Shown piece by piece: positions 39,014 through 48,711 of a stretch of 64,000 nucleotides of DNA. Where the stretch lies: assembly GCF_002119525.1 (NCBI RefSeq), contig NZ_CP017916.1, positions 2,790,001 through 2,854,000 of the forward strand. The letters run 5' to 3'. The translations under genes and the position numbers were made by a program. The stretch is from Vibrio syngnathi. Its GTDB lineage: Bacteria; Pseudomonadota; Gammaproteobacteria; Enterobacterales; Vibrionaceae. Within the stretch, counting starts at the first letter, position 1; each line of letters begins with the position of its first letter. Under the pieces are notes generated by a model. It made no database searches and was not told where the DNA came from. It saw only the letters and a list, made by a program, of their open reading frames with translations.

Positions 39014-39817
39014 CTACTGCATCATCAAGAAAGCAAACAGGCCAAAACCTAGAATCAGACGGTAGATAACAAACGGGGTCATACCCATACGTGAGATAAG
39101 CTTCAAGAAGAAGTGAATACAAATATAAGCACTGATGAAAGACACCACGATACCCGTTAGCAAGGTACCAACATGGATTGGGTCACCACTGGTCACCAAC
39201 TTCAAGCCTAAGTAACCACCAGCTAAGGTGATGATTGGGATAGACATCAAGAAAGAGAATCGAGCCGCGGCTTCTCGTGTAAAACCAAGGTAAAGCGCTG
39301 CGGTAATCGTCGCGCCAGAACGAGAAGTACCAGGGATGATCGCCATTGCTTGAGCAAGACCAATAAACAGCGCTTTTTTCCAACCCGCTTGGTATTCGTC
39401 ATCACGCAGACTTGAGTTCTTATCCACCCACCATAGCAACAGACCAAAGATAATCGTGGTCGTCGCGATCACCCATGCACTGCGCAAGTAAAGCTCAACA
39501 ATATCTTTCATCAACAAGCCAAAGATACACGCAGGAATCGTCGCGAGAATGATCATCCACGCCAGCTTTGCTTCTTTACTGCGATCGCCTTTAAACACGG
39601 AACCAAAGAATGCGCTCAACAGAGAGACCACTTCTTTGCGGAAATAGATAACTACTGCGGCCAAAGTACCAACGTGGACCGCAACATCAAAAGCCAAGCC
39701 TTGATCTTCCCAACCTAAAACAGCCGAAGGAAGGATTAAGTGTGCAGAACTGGAAATAGGTAAAAACTCAGTAAAACCTTGCACCAACGCCAACATAAAC
39801 GCTTCAAAATAACTCAT
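39014..39817 (-). CDS. uppP: Undecaprenyl-diphosphate phosphatase UppP/BacA
   Basis: UppP recycles undecaprenyl diphosphate to the monophosphate carrier used for peptidoglycan and O-antigen, and its overproduction confers bacitracin resistance. The 267-residue inner-membrane protein has about eight helices and both active-site motifs: the glutamate-rich [11 protein letters not shown] near residues 17-27 and [14 protein letters not shown] in the second half. It follows folK by 15 bases, so folB-folK-uppP is probably one transcript. Confidence 0.96.
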   Translation of the reverse strand: MSYFEAFMLALVQGFTEFLPISSSAHLILPSAVLGWEDQGLAFDVAVHVGTLAAVVIYFRKEVVSLLSAFFGSVFKGDRSKEAKLAWMIILATIPACIFGLLMKDIVELYLRSAWVIATTTIIFGLLLWWVDKNSSLRDDEYQAGWKKALFIGLAQAMAIIPGTSRSGATITAALYLGFTREAAARFSFLMSIPIITLAGGYLGLKLVTSGDPIHVGTLLTGIVVSFISAYICIHFFLKLISRMGMTPFVIYRLILGFGLFAFLMMQ

Positions 39818-39832
39818 TACTTACCTTAAAAA

Positions 39833-40315
39833 TTATAGTGTTATATCTACGACAGAGAGCGAATCTAATTGCTGCATCTTCTGCCATATTTCACTGACGG
39901 TTCTTCCATCTTGCGGGATCACCCTCGCAGGACAAAGATCATAAAGAGGTTGTGTTACAAAAGGATATTTATAGATATCACTGCGTGGTAATTCTGGATC
40001 GCTCTCTGATACCACCTCTCCAAACAGCACAATATCAAGATCGAGCTTTCGATCTTGAAGCTTATGGGCATCTTGAGAGCGCCCCCACTTGAACTCAATT
40101 TCACGCAGTTGTTGTGAAAATTCAGTCAATGAGAGTGATGTGTCGATCTCTACCACAAAATTGTAAAACGGATGACTGTTAAACCCAACAGGCTCACAGT
40201 GATAGATCTTCGAGCATTTGAGGTTAGTCCCTAACGATTGAAGCTCTGTCCATGCCACCCTTGCATGCTTGTCGCGGTCTATGTTCGTGCCAACACCAAC
40301 ATAGGCTACTGTCAT
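39833..40315 (-). CDS. folK: 6-hydroxymethyl-7,8-dihydropterin pyrophosphokinase
   Basis: FolK transfers pyrophosphate from ATP to hydroxymethyl-dihydropterin in folate synthesis. The 160-residue protein has YVGVGTN at the N-terminus, HPFYNFVVEI, and DRKLDLDIVLFG, which holds the paired aspartates that bind magnesium. The ATG at 40315 overlaps the folB stop (ATGA); a longer frame through folB coding sequence would add residues foreign to the family. This enzyme is the partner next step after FolB. Confidence 0.9.
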   Translation of the reverse strand: MTVAYVGVGTNIDRDKHARVAWTELQSLGTNLKCSKIYHCEPVGFNSHPFYNFVVEIDTSLSLTEFSQQLREIEFKWGRSQDAHKLQDRKLDLDIVLFGEVVSESDPELPRSDIYKYPFVTQPLYDLCPARVIPQDGRTVSEIWQKMQQLDSLSVVDITL

Positions 40316-40671
40316 GCTTGACCTCTTTCGATGATCACACCCACAGCTTTTGCTTGTGGTACTGCGCCAGGCTTCGCTAGACGGATCTTGATCCAAGGCA
40401 CTGAGAACTGAGTCATGATTAGTTCAGCGACTTCTTCTGCCACACGTTCCACTAATAGGAATCGGCCATTCGCTATGTGGTCAAGTACGGCTGTGCTGAC
40501 TGTCGAGTAATCCAAAGCATCAACAACATCATCACTCTTACCTGCAGGGCGGTTGTCATGAGCCATTTCAATATCAAGCACAAGTTTTTGTTTGATCTCT
40601 TGTTCCCAATCGTAAACACCGATCGTTGTAATTACTTCTAGCTGTTCAATGAAAACTTTATCCAGAGCCAT
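40312..40671 (-). CDS. folB: Dihydroneopterin aldolase
   Basis: FolB cleaves dihydroneopterin to hydroxymethyl-dihydropterin and glycolaldehyde. The 119-residue protein starts MALDKVFIEQLEVITTIGVY, the canonical beginning, and has DYSTVSTAV and the catalytic-region VERVAEEVAE. An upstream in-frame start would add 10 residues. It is divergent from plsY, as in E. coli. Confidence 0.94.
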   Translation of the reverse strand: MALDKVFIEQLEVITTIGVYDWEQEIKQKLVLDIEMAHDNRPAGKSDDVVDALDYSTVSTAVLDHIANGRFLLVERVAEEVAELIMTQFSVPWIKIRLAKPGAVPQAKAVGVIIERGQA

Positions 40672-40809
40672 GACTTGTCCTTTTAGAGGTCGGATACCCA
40701 TATCGGGGAAAAAAACGTATTATTTGCGTAATTCCAGATATGATATCAATTACTATTAGATTGAGCATTATTTTCCCATCGTTAAGCTTATAACTGTTTA
40801 AGGAAAAAC

Positions 40810-41406
40810 ATGACCCCATTGGCACTCATCATGATTATTGCTGCCTATTTACTAGGCTCAATCTCTAGTGCGGTCTTGATATGCCGAGTCTTAAGACTTC
40901 CTGATCCAAGAACGGTAGGATCCAATAACCCCGGAGCCACTAATGTACTTCGCGTGGGTGGTAAAGGTGCCGCTGCTGCCGTTCTTCTTTGTGACATGCT
41001 TAAAGGCACCATTCCTGTCTGGCTTGGCTACTACCTCAAAATCGATCCTATCATCTTAGGTGTTGTGGCAATTGCAGCCTGTCTTGGCCATATGTATCCA
41101 ATATTCTTCCACTTTAAAGGTGGTAAAGGCGTAGCAACAGCACTCGGAGCCATCGCCCCAATTGGATTCGATCTAACAGGCATGATCATGGCGACCTGGT
41201 TAGTGGTGGCGTTTTTGTTTCGTTACTCTTCTTTAGCAGCACTGGTTACTGTGTTACTTGCGCCTTTCTACGCTTGGTTAGTCAAACCTCAATACACACT
41301 GCCTGTGGCCATGTTGTGTTGTTTGATCGTCCTACGTCATCATCAGAATATCCGCCGCCTACTCGATGGCAGCGAACCAAAACTCGGGCAAAAAAAATCG
41401 GCTTAA
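40810..41406 (+). CDS. plsY: Glycerol-3-phosphate acyltransferase PlsY
   Basis: PlsY uses acyl-phosphate to acylate glycerol 3-phosphate, the first step of phospholipid synthesis. The 198-residue inner-membrane protein has about five helices and the three family motifs: [11 protein letters not shown] at the N-terminus, [15 protein letters not shown] for phosphate binding, and [13 protein letters not shown]. The ribosome binding site is TAAGGA. Confidence 0.95.
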   Translation: MTPLALIMIIAAYLLGSISSAVLICRVLRLPDPRTVGSNNPGATNVLRVGGKGAAAAVLLCDMLKGTIPVWLGYYLKIDPIILGVVAIAACLGHMYPIFFHFKGGKGVATALGAIAPIGFDLTGMIMATWLVVAFLFRYSSLAALVTVLLAPFYAWLVKPQYTLPVAMLCCLIVLRHHQNIRRLLDGSEPKLGQKKSA

Positions 41407-41432
41407 ACTGTCATGTCTAAGCCGAACTATTT
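41398..41432 (+). terminator. Terminator after plsY
   Basis: TCGGCTTA (41398-41405, includes the plsY stop) and TAAGCCGA (41418-41425) with a 12-base loop, then ACTATTTTT. Confidence 0.6.
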
Positions 41433-41500
41433 TTAAACCGAGATAAATTCAAACCGACGCAATTTTAAGTCGATCAATACTATTTAGTATTTAAGAGCTC

Positions 41501-42316
41501 TTACAGTAGATGTTTATCTAAAAACGTCTTCAGCATTGTGTTCACAAACTCTGGTTGCTCTAGCGAACTAATGTGACCAGCACCAGGAATCACCACCAAC
41601 TCACTGCCCGTAATACAGTCGTGCATTAGGTATGACTCAAGTACCGGACGCGGTTTATCTTCTTGCCCTACAGCGATCAAAACTGGTAGTGCAAAGTTAT
41701 CTACCGCTTCAATCATATCGCGACGTCCAAACACCATTCGACCGATTCGTGCCACTTCTTCAGCGTTCTCACCCTTAAGATCTGATAATTTCTGAGTAAA
41801 GCCTTCCACTAAAGAAGGTGTGTTTGTTTGAGCATCATTTGCAAAGAACAATGGAACAACCGCTTCAACAATCGGTTGAGGAACCATTTTGGTTTGAGTA
41901 ATGGTGTCTAACATGTGGAAGTATTTAGCATGAGCAACTTCTGGTTCTAGGCCTACGAAAGTGTCCATTAGAACCAAAGATTTTATACGTGCAGGTGCAA
42001 GTTCCGCTAATTCTGTTCCCCACATACCGCCAACCGATAAGCCTACTACGGAGAATTCTTCGATATCTAAATGATCAAGCAAAGCCAAAATGTGCTGAGC
42101 GTAATCTTTCAAGTTACGCATTGAGCTCGGCGCGGCTTGTGACTCACCATGAGACCAAAGCTCTGGAACAATACAGCGATACTGAGTTTTTAATGCATCG
42201 ATCTGCGGCTTCCACATAGTGCTGTCCCAAAGGTAACTGTGGCCTAGCACAACAACAGGTCCTTGACCTTCATCTAGGTACGTCATCGATTGATTGTCTA
42301 CGGTGAACTTATTCAT
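41501..42316 (-). CDS. Alpha/beta-fold hydrolase, substrate unknown
   Basis: The 271-residue protein is a cytoplasmic alpha/beta hydrolase. Visible motifs are the oxyanion segment VVLGHSYLWD, the nucleophile elbow GLSVGG, an acidic residue in GQEDKPRP, and the histidine in GAGHISS. These fit a serine-aspartate-histidine triad. No signal peptide. It resembles 3-oxoadipate enol-lactonase and RutD-like enzymes, but there are no catabolic neighbours and I do not assign a substrate. A GGAAG site precedes the ATG. Confidence 0.85.
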   Translation of the reverse strand: MNKFTVDNQSMTYLDEGQGPVVVLGHSYLWDSTMWKPQIDALKTQYRCIVPELWSHGESQAAPSSMRNLKDYAQHILALLDHLDIEEFSVVGLSVGGMWGTELAELAPARIKSLVLMDTFVGLEPEVAHAKYFHMLDTITQTKMVPQPIVEAVVPLFFANDAQTNTPSLVEGFTQKLSDLKGENAEEVARIGRMVFGRRDMIEAVDNFALPVLIAVGQEDKPRPVLESYLMHDCITGSELVVIPGAGHISSLEQPEFVNTMLKTFLDKHLL

Positions 42317-42434
42317 TTTCTTCCCTAATCTCTATCAGCAATTATTTATCGACATATAGTCGGTAAGCTAGGATATAAAAACGGCCGCACTCAGCGACCG
42401 TTTATCGAAATACTATGGTTTATTTGGCGCTTAG

Positions 42435-42488
42435 CTTTTGTTGACCGACTGTTTCTTGTTGATCGACGGTTTCTTGTTGAACGATTGC
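42435..42488. repeat. Three 18-bp tandem repeats after tsaD
   Basis: TTGTTGA starts recur at 42438, 42456 and 42474 in units of exactly 18 bases with a few substitutions. The array ends 6 bases from the tsaD stop codon. It is non-coding as read here. Confidence 0.8.
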
Positions 42489-42494
42489 TACTGG

Positions 42495-43511
42495 TTAAGC
42501 AATTGGCTCTAGTTGGTCAATTGGCCAACGCGGCGTAGCATGAACCGACAAATCAGCCGTTTCACCATTCTTTAAGCGTTGCATACCCGCGTAAGCAATC
42601 ATGGCACCATTATCAGTACAGAATTCAGTACGAGGGTAGTACACCTCACCACCGATTTTCTTCGCCAGCGCTTCAAGCTCAATGCGCAGTTGTTTGTTGG
42701 CGCTTACACCACCAGCAATCACGATACGTTTCATGCCCGTCTCTACTAAGGCACGCTTACACTTGATTACCAAGGTCGCACAAACCGCTTCTTGGAACGC
42801 GTAAGCAATATCAGCTCGAGTTTGGTCATCATTGTCATTAGCACGAATGGTATTTGCCGCGAACGTTTTCAAGCCCGAAAAGCTCATATCTAGTCCTGGA
42901 CGATCAGTCATTGGACGTGGGAACTTAAAACGACCTGGCGTGCCTTTTTCTGCGAGTCGAGATAGCAGTGGACCACCAGGGTAGTCTAAGCCCATTAGCT
43001 TCGCGGTTTTATCAAACGCTTCACCCGCCGCATCATCAATCGATTCACCAAGGATTCGGTATTCACCAATGCCTTTTACTTCGACCATCATGGTATGTCC
43101 GCCAGAAACCAGCAGAGCAACAAATGGGAATGGTGGAGGATTGTCTTCTAGCATTGGCGCAAGAAGGTGACCTTCCATATGGTGCACTGGCACAGCAGGC
43201 ACGCCCCACGCATAAGCAATACTGCGACCAATCGTTGCACCCACAAGCAATGCACCAACCAAACCAGGGCCAGCCGTGTAAGCCACGCCATCAATATCTT
43301 TCGACGTTAGGTTCGCTTCTGCCAACGCCGCTTTAATCAGTGGAATGGTTTTTTTTACGTGGTCACGCGACGCTAGCTCAGGTACCACACCACCGTAATC
43401 GGCGTGCAGCTTTACTTGGCTGTATAACTGATGAGAAAGCAGCCCTTGCTCATCATCATAAATTGCGATTCCTGTTTCATCACAAGAGGTTTCAATACCA
43501 ATAATGCGCAT
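42495..43511 (-). CDS. tsaD: tRNA threonylcarbamoyladenosine transferase subunit TsaD
   Basis: TsaD, with TsaB and TsaE, places the threonylcarbamoyl group on A37 of ANN-decoding tRNAs. The 338-residue protein shows the ASKHA fold with [10 protein letters not shown] near the start, the metal-binding histidines in HHMEGH (about 110-115), and the [10 protein letters not shown] segment. Start at 43511 (MRIIGIETS) is the family N-terminus; an upstream frame adds 24 residues. It is divergent from rpsU, as in E. coli. The tRNA-Ile2 in this window is one expected class of substrate, though a given position was not checked. Confidence 0.96.
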   Translation of the reverse strand: MRIIGIETSCDETGIAIYDDEQGLLSHQLYSQVKLHADYGGVVPELASRDHVKKTIPLIKAALAEANLTSKDIDGVAYTAGPGLVGALLVGATIGRSIAYAWGVPAVPVHHMEGHLLAPMLEDNPPPFPFVALLVSGGHTMMVEVKGIGEYRILGESIDDAAGEAFDKTAKLMGLDYPGGPLLSRLAEKGTPGRFKFPRPMTDRPGLDMSFSGLKTFAANTIRANDNDDQTRADIAYAFQEAVCATLVIKCKRALVETGMKRIVIAGGVSANKQLRIELEALAKKIGGEVYYPRTEFCTDNGAMIAYAGMQRLKNGETADLSVHATPRWPIDQLEPIA

Positions 43512-43613
43512 AATTTTCTCGGCACGCTTTCGTCTAAAATGGGAAATTAGCGCAATATTACCCTGCCTAAGCTCTTCAAACAAATATTGTACAGACTATA
43601 ATCGACAAAGTGC

Positions 43614-43643
43614 TTTACAAAGCCACTGTGATCGGATTAAAAT
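43614..43643 (+). promoter_or_regulatory. rpsU operon promoter candidate
   Basis: TTTACA (43614-43619), 18 bases and TAAAAT (43638-43643) face rpsU, giving a leader of about 120 bases. A further TATAAT lies at 43597-43602 with a poor -35, possibly a second start, since E. coli has several rpsU promoters. I did not find a LexA box (CTGT-N8-ACAG) by eye. Confidence 0.45.
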
Positions 43644-43769
43644 TCCGCACCATTTTTGATCAAGCTGGTTAATGACCAAACGCGAATAGAGAGTTAGCTC
43701 GATGGGTAACTTCTCTGATTTGGTACTGAATAACCAGCGATAATGAATAACCCCTGAGGTGAAAGGCAT

Positions 43770-43985
43770 ATGCCAATAGTTAAAGTACGTGAAAACGAAC
43801 CGTTCGACGTTGCACTACGTCGTTTCAAGCGCTCTTGTGAAAAAGCAGGTATCCTTTCTGAAGTGCGTCGTCGTGAGCATTACGAAAAGCCAACTACAGT
43901 TCGCAAACGCGCTAAAGCAGCAGCTCAAAAGCGTCACGCTAAAAAGCTAGCTCGCGAAAACGCACGTCGCGTTCGTCTGTACTAA
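43770..43985 (+). CDS. rpsU: 30S ribosomal protein S21
   Basis: S21 is a small basic 30S protein near the anti-Shine-Dalgarno end of 16S rRNA, needed for initiation on natural mRNAs. The 71-residue protein begins [20 protein letters not shown] and ends in a run of arginines and lysines. It is first gene of the rpsU-yqeY-dnaG-rpoD macromolecular synthesis operon, and has a TGAGGTG ribosome binding site. Confidence 0.98.
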   Translation: MPIVKVRENEPFDVALRRFKRSCEKAGILSEVRRREHYEKPTTVRKRAKAAAQKRHAKKLARENARRVRLY

Positions 43986-44010
43986 TAACTTAATCCATAA
44001 GGACTGAGTT

Positions 44011-44454
44011 ATGGCTCTTATTGAACAACTCAAAGAAGAGCAAAAATTAGCGATGAAAGCCAAGGACAAACCGCGCCTTGGCACTATCCGCTTAGCTCTT
44101 TCAGCAATTAAGCAACGTGAAGTTGACGAACGGATCACTCTGAACGACGACGACATTATTGCTATATTAGTTAAAATGGTTAAGCAACGTCGCGATTCTG
44201 TTGCTCAATATGAATCGGCAAATCGTCAAGATCTTGCTGACGTGGAAAAAGCAGAAATTACGGTACTTGAAGGCTTTATGCCTCAGCCGCTAACTGAAGA
44301 AGAAGTTATTGCACTACTTGATAGCGCAATTGCAGAAGCTCAACCTGCGGGCATGCAAGACATGGGTAAAGTAATGGCTATCTTGAAACCACAAATTCAA
44401 GGGCGTGCAGATATGGGTAAAGTTAGTGGTTTAGTTCGTTCTAAACTCGCTTAA
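44011..44454 (+). CDS. GatB/YqeY domain-containing protein
   Basis: The family shares a domain with the tail of GatB, the glutamyl-tRNA amidotransferase subunit, and may bind tRNA; its function here is unknown. The 147-residue protein is helical, with LKEEQKLAMKAKDKPRLGTI near the start and the QIQGRADMGKVSGLVRSKL end. It sits between rpsU and dnaG in vibrios and related genera, and is absent from the E. coli operon. A good AAGGA site supports the start. Confidence 0.92.
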   Translation: MALIEQLKEEQKLAMKAKDKPRLGTIRLALSAIKQREVDERITLNDDDIIAILVKMVKQRRDSVAQYESANRQDLADVEKAEITVLEGFMPQPLTEEEVIALLDSAIAEAQPAGMQDMGKVMAILKPQIQGRADMGKVSGLVRSKLA

Positions 44455-44472
44455 TCCCAAATCAAATTGCAA

Positions 44473-44509
44473 CAAGCCGTGCAATCCTTCGGAACGCACG
44501 GCTTGTTTG
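44473..44509 (+). terminator. Hairpin between yqeY and dnaG, probable partial terminator
   Basis: CAAGCCGTGC (44473-44482) and GCACGGCTTG (44496-44505) form a perfect 10-bp stem with a TTTGT tail. In E. coli a terminator between rpsU and dnaG makes dnaG less expressed than S21; this one is placed to do the same. Confidence 0.7.
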
Positions 44510-44573
44510 TATCTGTAACCTATTCAAACTATTATTATCCACACTCTCAGTTAGTGCATTTTTCTAAGGTTTT

Positions 44574-46325
44574 ATGGCAGGACACATCCCGCGTAGTTTC
44601 ATCGATGATCTCCTAGCGCGTCTCGACATTGTCGATATTGTGGACGCACGCGTGAAACTTAAGAAAAAAGGCAAAAACTATGGTGCTTGTTGCCCATTTC
44701 ACAACGAAAAGACCCCTTCTTTCAGCGTAAGCCAAGAAAAACAGTTTTATCACTGCTTTGGTTGTGGCGTGCATGGCAATGCCATCGACTTCATTATGGA
44801 GTTCGAACGTCTCGATTTTGTTGAAGCGATTGAAGAGCTGGCCTCATTTTTAGGCCTTGATGTTCCTAGAGAACAGCGCAGTGGTGAGATATCAACAGCA
44901 CCAAAAGCTAACAGCGAACAAAAACGTAACCTCTACGATTTGATGGGCGGCATCAGTAATTTTTACCGCTCTCAGCTGAAAATCTCAGCGAACAAGCCCG
45001 CAATTGATTACCTAAAAAATCGCGGCCTTTCTGGTGAAATCGTACAGAAGTTTGGCATTGGCTACGTCGCTGATGAATGGGACTTAGTTCGTAAGAACTT
45101 CGGCCAACAAAAAGAAGCACAAGACATGCTCGTGACTGGCGGCATGTTGATAGAAAACGATAAAGGCAATCGATACGACCGATTCCGTGGACGCGTAATG
45201 TTCCCGATCCGCGATCGTCGTGGTCGAGTGATTGGTTTTGGTGGGCGTGTCTTAGAAGACGGTACACCGAAATACCTGAACTCACCAGAAACGCCGATCT
45301 TCCATAAAGGTAAAGAGCTTTACGGCCTTTATGAAGTACTGCAAGCCTACCGTGAACCGCCGCAAATACTTGTGGTTGAAGGTTACATGGATGTCGTGGC
45401 ATTGGCGCAATATGGTGTTGATTACTCAGTGGCATCACTGGGCACCTCGACAACCGGTGACCACGTTCAAATGTTGTTCCGCCAAACCAACACTGTGGTT
45501 TGTTGTTATGACGGTGACCGAGCTGGTAAAGAAGCAGCGTGGCGCGCACTCGAAAATGCGCTTGAATACCTGAAAACAGGTAACACGCTCAAGTTTCTGT
45601 TCTTGCCTGACGGTGAAGACCCAGATAGCTATATAAGAGAGAATGGCCAAGAGGCCTTCGAACAACTAGTACAGAATGCGACACCGCTTTCTACTTACTT
45701 GTTCGATAATCTTATTGAAATACACAAGTTGAACTTGGGAACAACGGAAGGGAAGTCGGCACTGCGAGCACACGCCAGCGCCTTGATTAATAAAATCCCT
45801 GACAGTTATTTCCAAGAACTGCTCGAAAAATTATTGGATGAGCGTACTGGTTTTGATAACCAACTGAGACGAGCTCGTGTTCATACTAAGAACCCGACAC
45901 CTCAACCGCATAAAGAACTGAAACGTACTCCAATGCGAGAAGTTATCGCTTTGCTTATCCAAAATCCGAGCTATGCTGATATGGTACCGGATTTATCAAG
46001 TGTCAAAGGCTTACAATTGCCTGGGCTAAGTTTATTCGTCGAAGTACTTGATAAATGCCACGCGCATCCCCATATCAACACAGGCCAATTATTAGAGCAT
46101 TGGCGACACAATAAACATGAGGCTCTTCTGTCTCGTCTCGCGAGCTGGGAAATCCCCCTCGACGAAGACAATCAAGAAGACATATTTTTAGACTCATTGG
46201 ACAATATCCTTGCCCAGTGCGTTGAAAAACAAATTGAAAATCTGCAGGCAAAAGCAAGAAGTGTCGGTTTATCAGCCGAAGAAAAAAGGGAGCTACTAGC
46301 TTTAATGCTAGATCTAAAAGCGTAA
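44574..46325 (+). CDS. dnaG: DNA primase DnaG
   Basis: DnaG makes the RNA primers for replication. The 583-residue protein has the N-terminal zinc ribbon with C40, H43, C61 and C64, the RNA polymerase domain with Toprim motifs VVEGYMDVVAL and CCYDGDRAGKEAA, and a C-terminal helicase-binding domain (about 445-583). It is in the usual macromolecular synthesis operon between rpsU-yqeY and rpoD. The initial ATG follows CTAAGG. Confidence 0.97.
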   Translation: MAGHIPRSFIDDLLARLDIVDIVDARVKLKKKGKNYGACCPFHNEKTPSFSVSQEKQFYHCFGCGVHGNAIDFIMEFERLDFVEAIEELASFLGLDVPREQRSGEISTAPKANSEQKRNLYDLMGGISNFYRSQLKISANKPAIDYLKNRGLSGEIVQKFGIGYVADEWDLVRKNFGQQKEAQDMLVTGGMLIENDKGNRYDRFRGRVMFPIRDRRGRVIGFGGRVLEDGTPKYLNSPETPIFHKGKELYGLYEVLQAYREPPQILVVEGYMDVVALAQYGVDYSVASLGTSTTGDHVQMLFRQTNTVVCCYDGDRAGKEAAWRALENALEYLKTGNTLKFLFLPDGEDPDSYIRENGQEAFEQLVQNATPLSTYLFDNLIEIHKLNLGTTEGKSALRAHASALINKIPDSYFQELLEKLLDERTGFDNQLRRARVHTKNPTPQPHKELKRTPMREVIALLIQNPSYADMVPDLSSVKGLQLPGLSLFVEVLDKCHAHPHINTGQLLEHWRHNKHEALLSRLASWEIPLDEDNQEDIFLDSLDNILAQCVEKQIENLQAKARSVGLSAEEKRELLALMLDLKA

Positions 46326-46372
46326 CCCTGTTTGATTAGTCAGCATTTAATAAATTTGTTAACATAATTGGT

Positions 46373-46390
46373 TTGCATTTGAGAATGCAA
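46373..46390. promoter_or_regulatory. Inverted repeat in the rpoD leader
   Basis: TTGCATT-TGAG-AATGCAA is a perfect 7-bp inverted repeat 35 bases before the rpoD start. It could be an operator or an mRNA hairpin; no T-run follows. Confidence 0.45.
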
Positions 46391-46424
46391 CGTCCTTCAC
46401 CAGACCTGAAGTTGGATATCATCT

Positions 46425-48269
46425 ATGGATCAAAATCCGCAGTCACAGCTTAAATTACTTGTTATTAAAGGCAAGGAACAAGGCTATCTGACCTACGCCG
46501 AAGTAAACGACCACCTACCTGCAGAAATCGTGGATTCTGAACAGGTAGAAGACATCATTCAAATGATCAACGACATGGGTATCAAGGTAGTAGAAACTGC
46601 ACCTGACGCTGATGATCTAGCGCTTAATGATGACGATGCCAATATAGATGAAGATGCAGCTGAAGCTGCTGCTGCTGCGCTTTCAAGCGTAGAAAGCGAG
46701 ATTGGCCGTACAACTGACCCAGTTCGTATGTACATGCGTGAAATGGGTACAGTTGAACTACTGACTCGTGAAGGCGAAATCGACATTGCGAAGCGTATTG
46801 AAGATGGTATCAATACCGTTCAATTATCTGTTGCTGAGTACCCAGGCACGATTCCATACATCTTGGAACAGTTTGACCGCGTACTCGCTGAAGAGATTCG
46901 CTTAACAGATCTAATTAATGGCTTTGTTGACCCAGACGACGATGGCACAGCTGCGCCAACGGCGACTCACATCGGTTCAGAACTAGCTAAAACTGATCTA
47001 GAAGACGAAGACAAAGAAGAAGCGGAAGACGACGAGGAAGAAGAAGAGGAAGATACAGGTATTGATCCTGAGCTTGCTCTTGAGAAGTTCACAGCGCTTC
47101 GTACTAGCTACCAAAACCGTCAACTAGCAATCAATGAATACGGCCACGAAAGCCCGAAAGCAACGCTTGCAACAACAATGATGCAAGACGTATTCAAAGA
47201 ATTCCGTCTGACGCCAAAACAGTTTGATTACCTAGTAAACGAACTTCGCACTTCAATGGATCGCGTACGTACTCAAGAACGCCTAATCATGCGTCAAACG
47301 GTTGAGTACGGCAAAGTGCCGAAGAAATCTTTCATTGCTCTATTTACTGGCAATGAATCTAGCGAAGCATGGTTGGACGAAGTTCTTGCTTCAGACAAAC
47401 CATACGCTGAAAAGATCAAACGTAACGAACACGACATCCGTCGTTCTATCCAAAAGCTGGATATAATCGAACGTGAAACGTCTCTTACTGTTCAAAGCAT
47501 TAAAGATATCAGCCGTCGTATGTCTATCGGTGAAGCGAAAGCTCGTCGTGCGAAGAAAGAGATGGTTGAAGCGAACTTACGTCTAGTAATCTCGATTGCT
47601 AAGAAGTACACAAACCGTGGCCTACAATTCCTGGATCTGATCCAAGAAGGTAACATCGGTCTGATGAAAGCGGTAGATAAGTTTGAATACCGTCGTGGTT
47701 ACAAATTCTCTACTTACGCTACTTGGTGGATCCGTCAAGCAATCACTCGTTCGATTGCCGACCAAGCTCGTACTATCCGTATTCCTGTTCACATGATCGA
47801 AACGATCAACAAACTAAACCGTATCTCTCGTCAAATGCTACAAGAGATGGGTCGTGAACCGCTTCCGGAAGAGTTGGCTGAGCGCATGCAAATGCCTGAA
47901 GACAAGATCCGTAAAGTACTAAAAATCGCTAAAGAGCCTATCTCAATGGAGACACCAATCGGTGACGACGAAGATTCGCATCTAGGTGATTTCATCGAGG
48001 ATACAACGCTAGAACTGCCTTTAGATTCTGCAACGGCAACAAGCCTACGCGGTGCAACTAAAGACGTTCTTGCAGGCCTAACTCCTCGTGAAGCGAAAGT
48101 ACTGCGTATGCGTTTTGGTATTGACATGAACACTGACCACACTCTAGAAGAAGTGGGTAAGCAGTTCGACGTTACTCGTGAGCGTATCCGTCAGATCGAA
48201 GCAAAAGCACTGCGTAAACTTCGTCACCCAAGCCGCTCAGAAACTCTGCGTAGCTTCCTAGACGAGTAA
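46425..48269 (+). CDS. rpoD: RNA polymerase primary sigma factor (sigma-70)
   Basis: RpoD directs RNA polymerase to housekeeping promoters. The 614-residue protein has region 1.1, region 1.2, a long non-conserved acidic insert ([11 protein letters not shown], around residues 200-211), region 2 with the core-binding and -10-recognition segments ([26 protein letters not shown]), region 3, and region 4.2 with the -35-recognition helix ([17 protein letters not shown]). Length is very near E. coli RpoD (613). It ends the rpsU-dnaG-rpoD operon and is followed by a terminator. Confidence 0.98.
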   Translation: MDQNPQSQLKLLVIKGKEQGYLTYAEVNDHLPAEIVDSEQVEDIIQMINDMGIKVVETAPDADDLALNDDDANIDEDAAEAAAAALSSVESEIGRTTDPVRMYMREMGTVELLTREGEIDIAKRIEDGINTVQLSVAEYPGTIPYILEQFDRVLAEEIRLTDLINGFVDPDDDGTAAPTATHIGSELAKTDLEDEDKEEAEDDEEEEEEDTGIDPELALEKFTALRTSYQNRQLAINEYGHESPKATLATTMMQDVFKEFRLTPKQFDYLVNELRTSMDRVRTQERLIMRQTVEYGKVPKKSFIALFTGNESSEAWLDEVLASDKPYAEKIKRNEHDIRRSIQKLDIIERETSLTVQSIKDISRRMSIGEAKARRAKKEMVEANLRLVISIAKKYTNRGLQFLDLIQEGNIGLMKAVDKFEYRRGYKFSTYATWWIRQAITRSIADQARTIRIPVHMIETINKLNRISRQMLQEMGREPLPEELAERMQMPEDKIRKVLKIAKEPISMETPIGDDEDSHLGDFIEDTTLELPLDSATATSLRGATKDVLAGLTPREAKVLRMRFGIDMNTDHTLEEVGKQFDVTRERIRQIEAKALRKLRHPSRSETLRSFLDE

Positions 48270-48310
48270 TCACACGCTTTAGTGTGGTTAGCTTTTAAGC
48301 ATAAAATAGA

Positions 48311-48336
48311 AAAGGTGAGCGTTGGCTCACCTTTTT
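48311..48336 (+). terminator. Terminator after rpoD
   Basis: AAAGGTGAGC-GTTG-GCTCACCTTT followed by T-run; about 40 bases past the stop codon. Confidence 0.9.
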
Positions 48337-48392
48337 TGTGCCTGTATGATTTAAGTGGCTAAGATGTAAGCGGAATTGCCCCTCATAGTGTC

Positions 48393-48421
48393 TAGACACC
48401 AATCAATGCTTCCCCTATAAT
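48393..48421 (+). promoter_or_regulatory. Promoter of the tRNA-Ile2 gene
   Basis: -35 TAGACA (48393-48398), exactly 17 bases, -10 TATAAT (48416-48421). The -35 box lies in a 12-bp palindrome, GTGTCTAGACAC (48388-48399). Transcription would start a few bases before the tRNA. Confidence 0.75.
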
Positions 48422-48432
48422 CTATGCCCTAC

Positions 48433-48508
48433 GGCCCCTTAGCTCAGTGGTTAGAGCGCACGACTCATAATCGTTCGGTCCCCAGTTCAAATCTGGGAGG
48501 GGCCACCA
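48433..48508 (+). tRNA. tRNA-Ile2 (CAU anticodon, lysidine-modified in the family)
   Basis: The 76-base gene folds as a full cloverleaf, with acceptor GGCCCCT/AGGGGCC, D loop, T loop GGTTCAAATC-type, and an encoded CCA. The anticodon is CAU, which by itself would read as methionine. The acceptor, D arm and anticodon stem match E. coli ileX/ileY (recalled), not elongator or initiator methionine tRNA, so it is the isoleucine tRNA whose C34 is turned to lysidine by TilS to read AUA. It lies after rpoD with its own promoter and terminator, as ileX does in E. coli. Confidence 0.93.
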
Positions 48509-48514
48509 AATTAG

Positions 48515-48548
48515 AAAAGCCAGAACAGTTCACGCTGCTCTGGCTTTT
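48515..48548 (+). terminator. Terminator after tRNA-Ile2
   Basis: AAAAGCCAGAACAG and CTGCTCTGGCTTTT pair with one mismatch around a 6-base loop, starting 7 bases after the tRNA CCA; T-rich tail. Confidence 0.85.
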
Positions 48549-48711
48549 TGCTTTTCTGAAGCTGTACAACTCAACAGCTATATTTCCTACAAATAGCAAA
48601 TCGTCCCACACACAATTCCAATCCCCTCTATGTGACTAAATATACTTTTCTTTTATGAAAAAATCGGCAATATGAGAGTACGAAAATAATTCAATAGTTC
48701 AGGGAAGACTC

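Noticed and set aside
46970..47060. A run of acidic codons (GAAGAAGAGGAAGA...) that looks like a simple repeat
   Set aside because: It is the normal acidic non-conserved region of sigma-70 and in frame, so not a separate repeat feature.
48433..48508. Calling this tRNA methionine from its CAU anticodon
   Set aside because: Its acceptor stem and D and anticodon arms match tRNA-Ile2 (ileX/ileY type), not the initiator or elongator methionine tRNAs.
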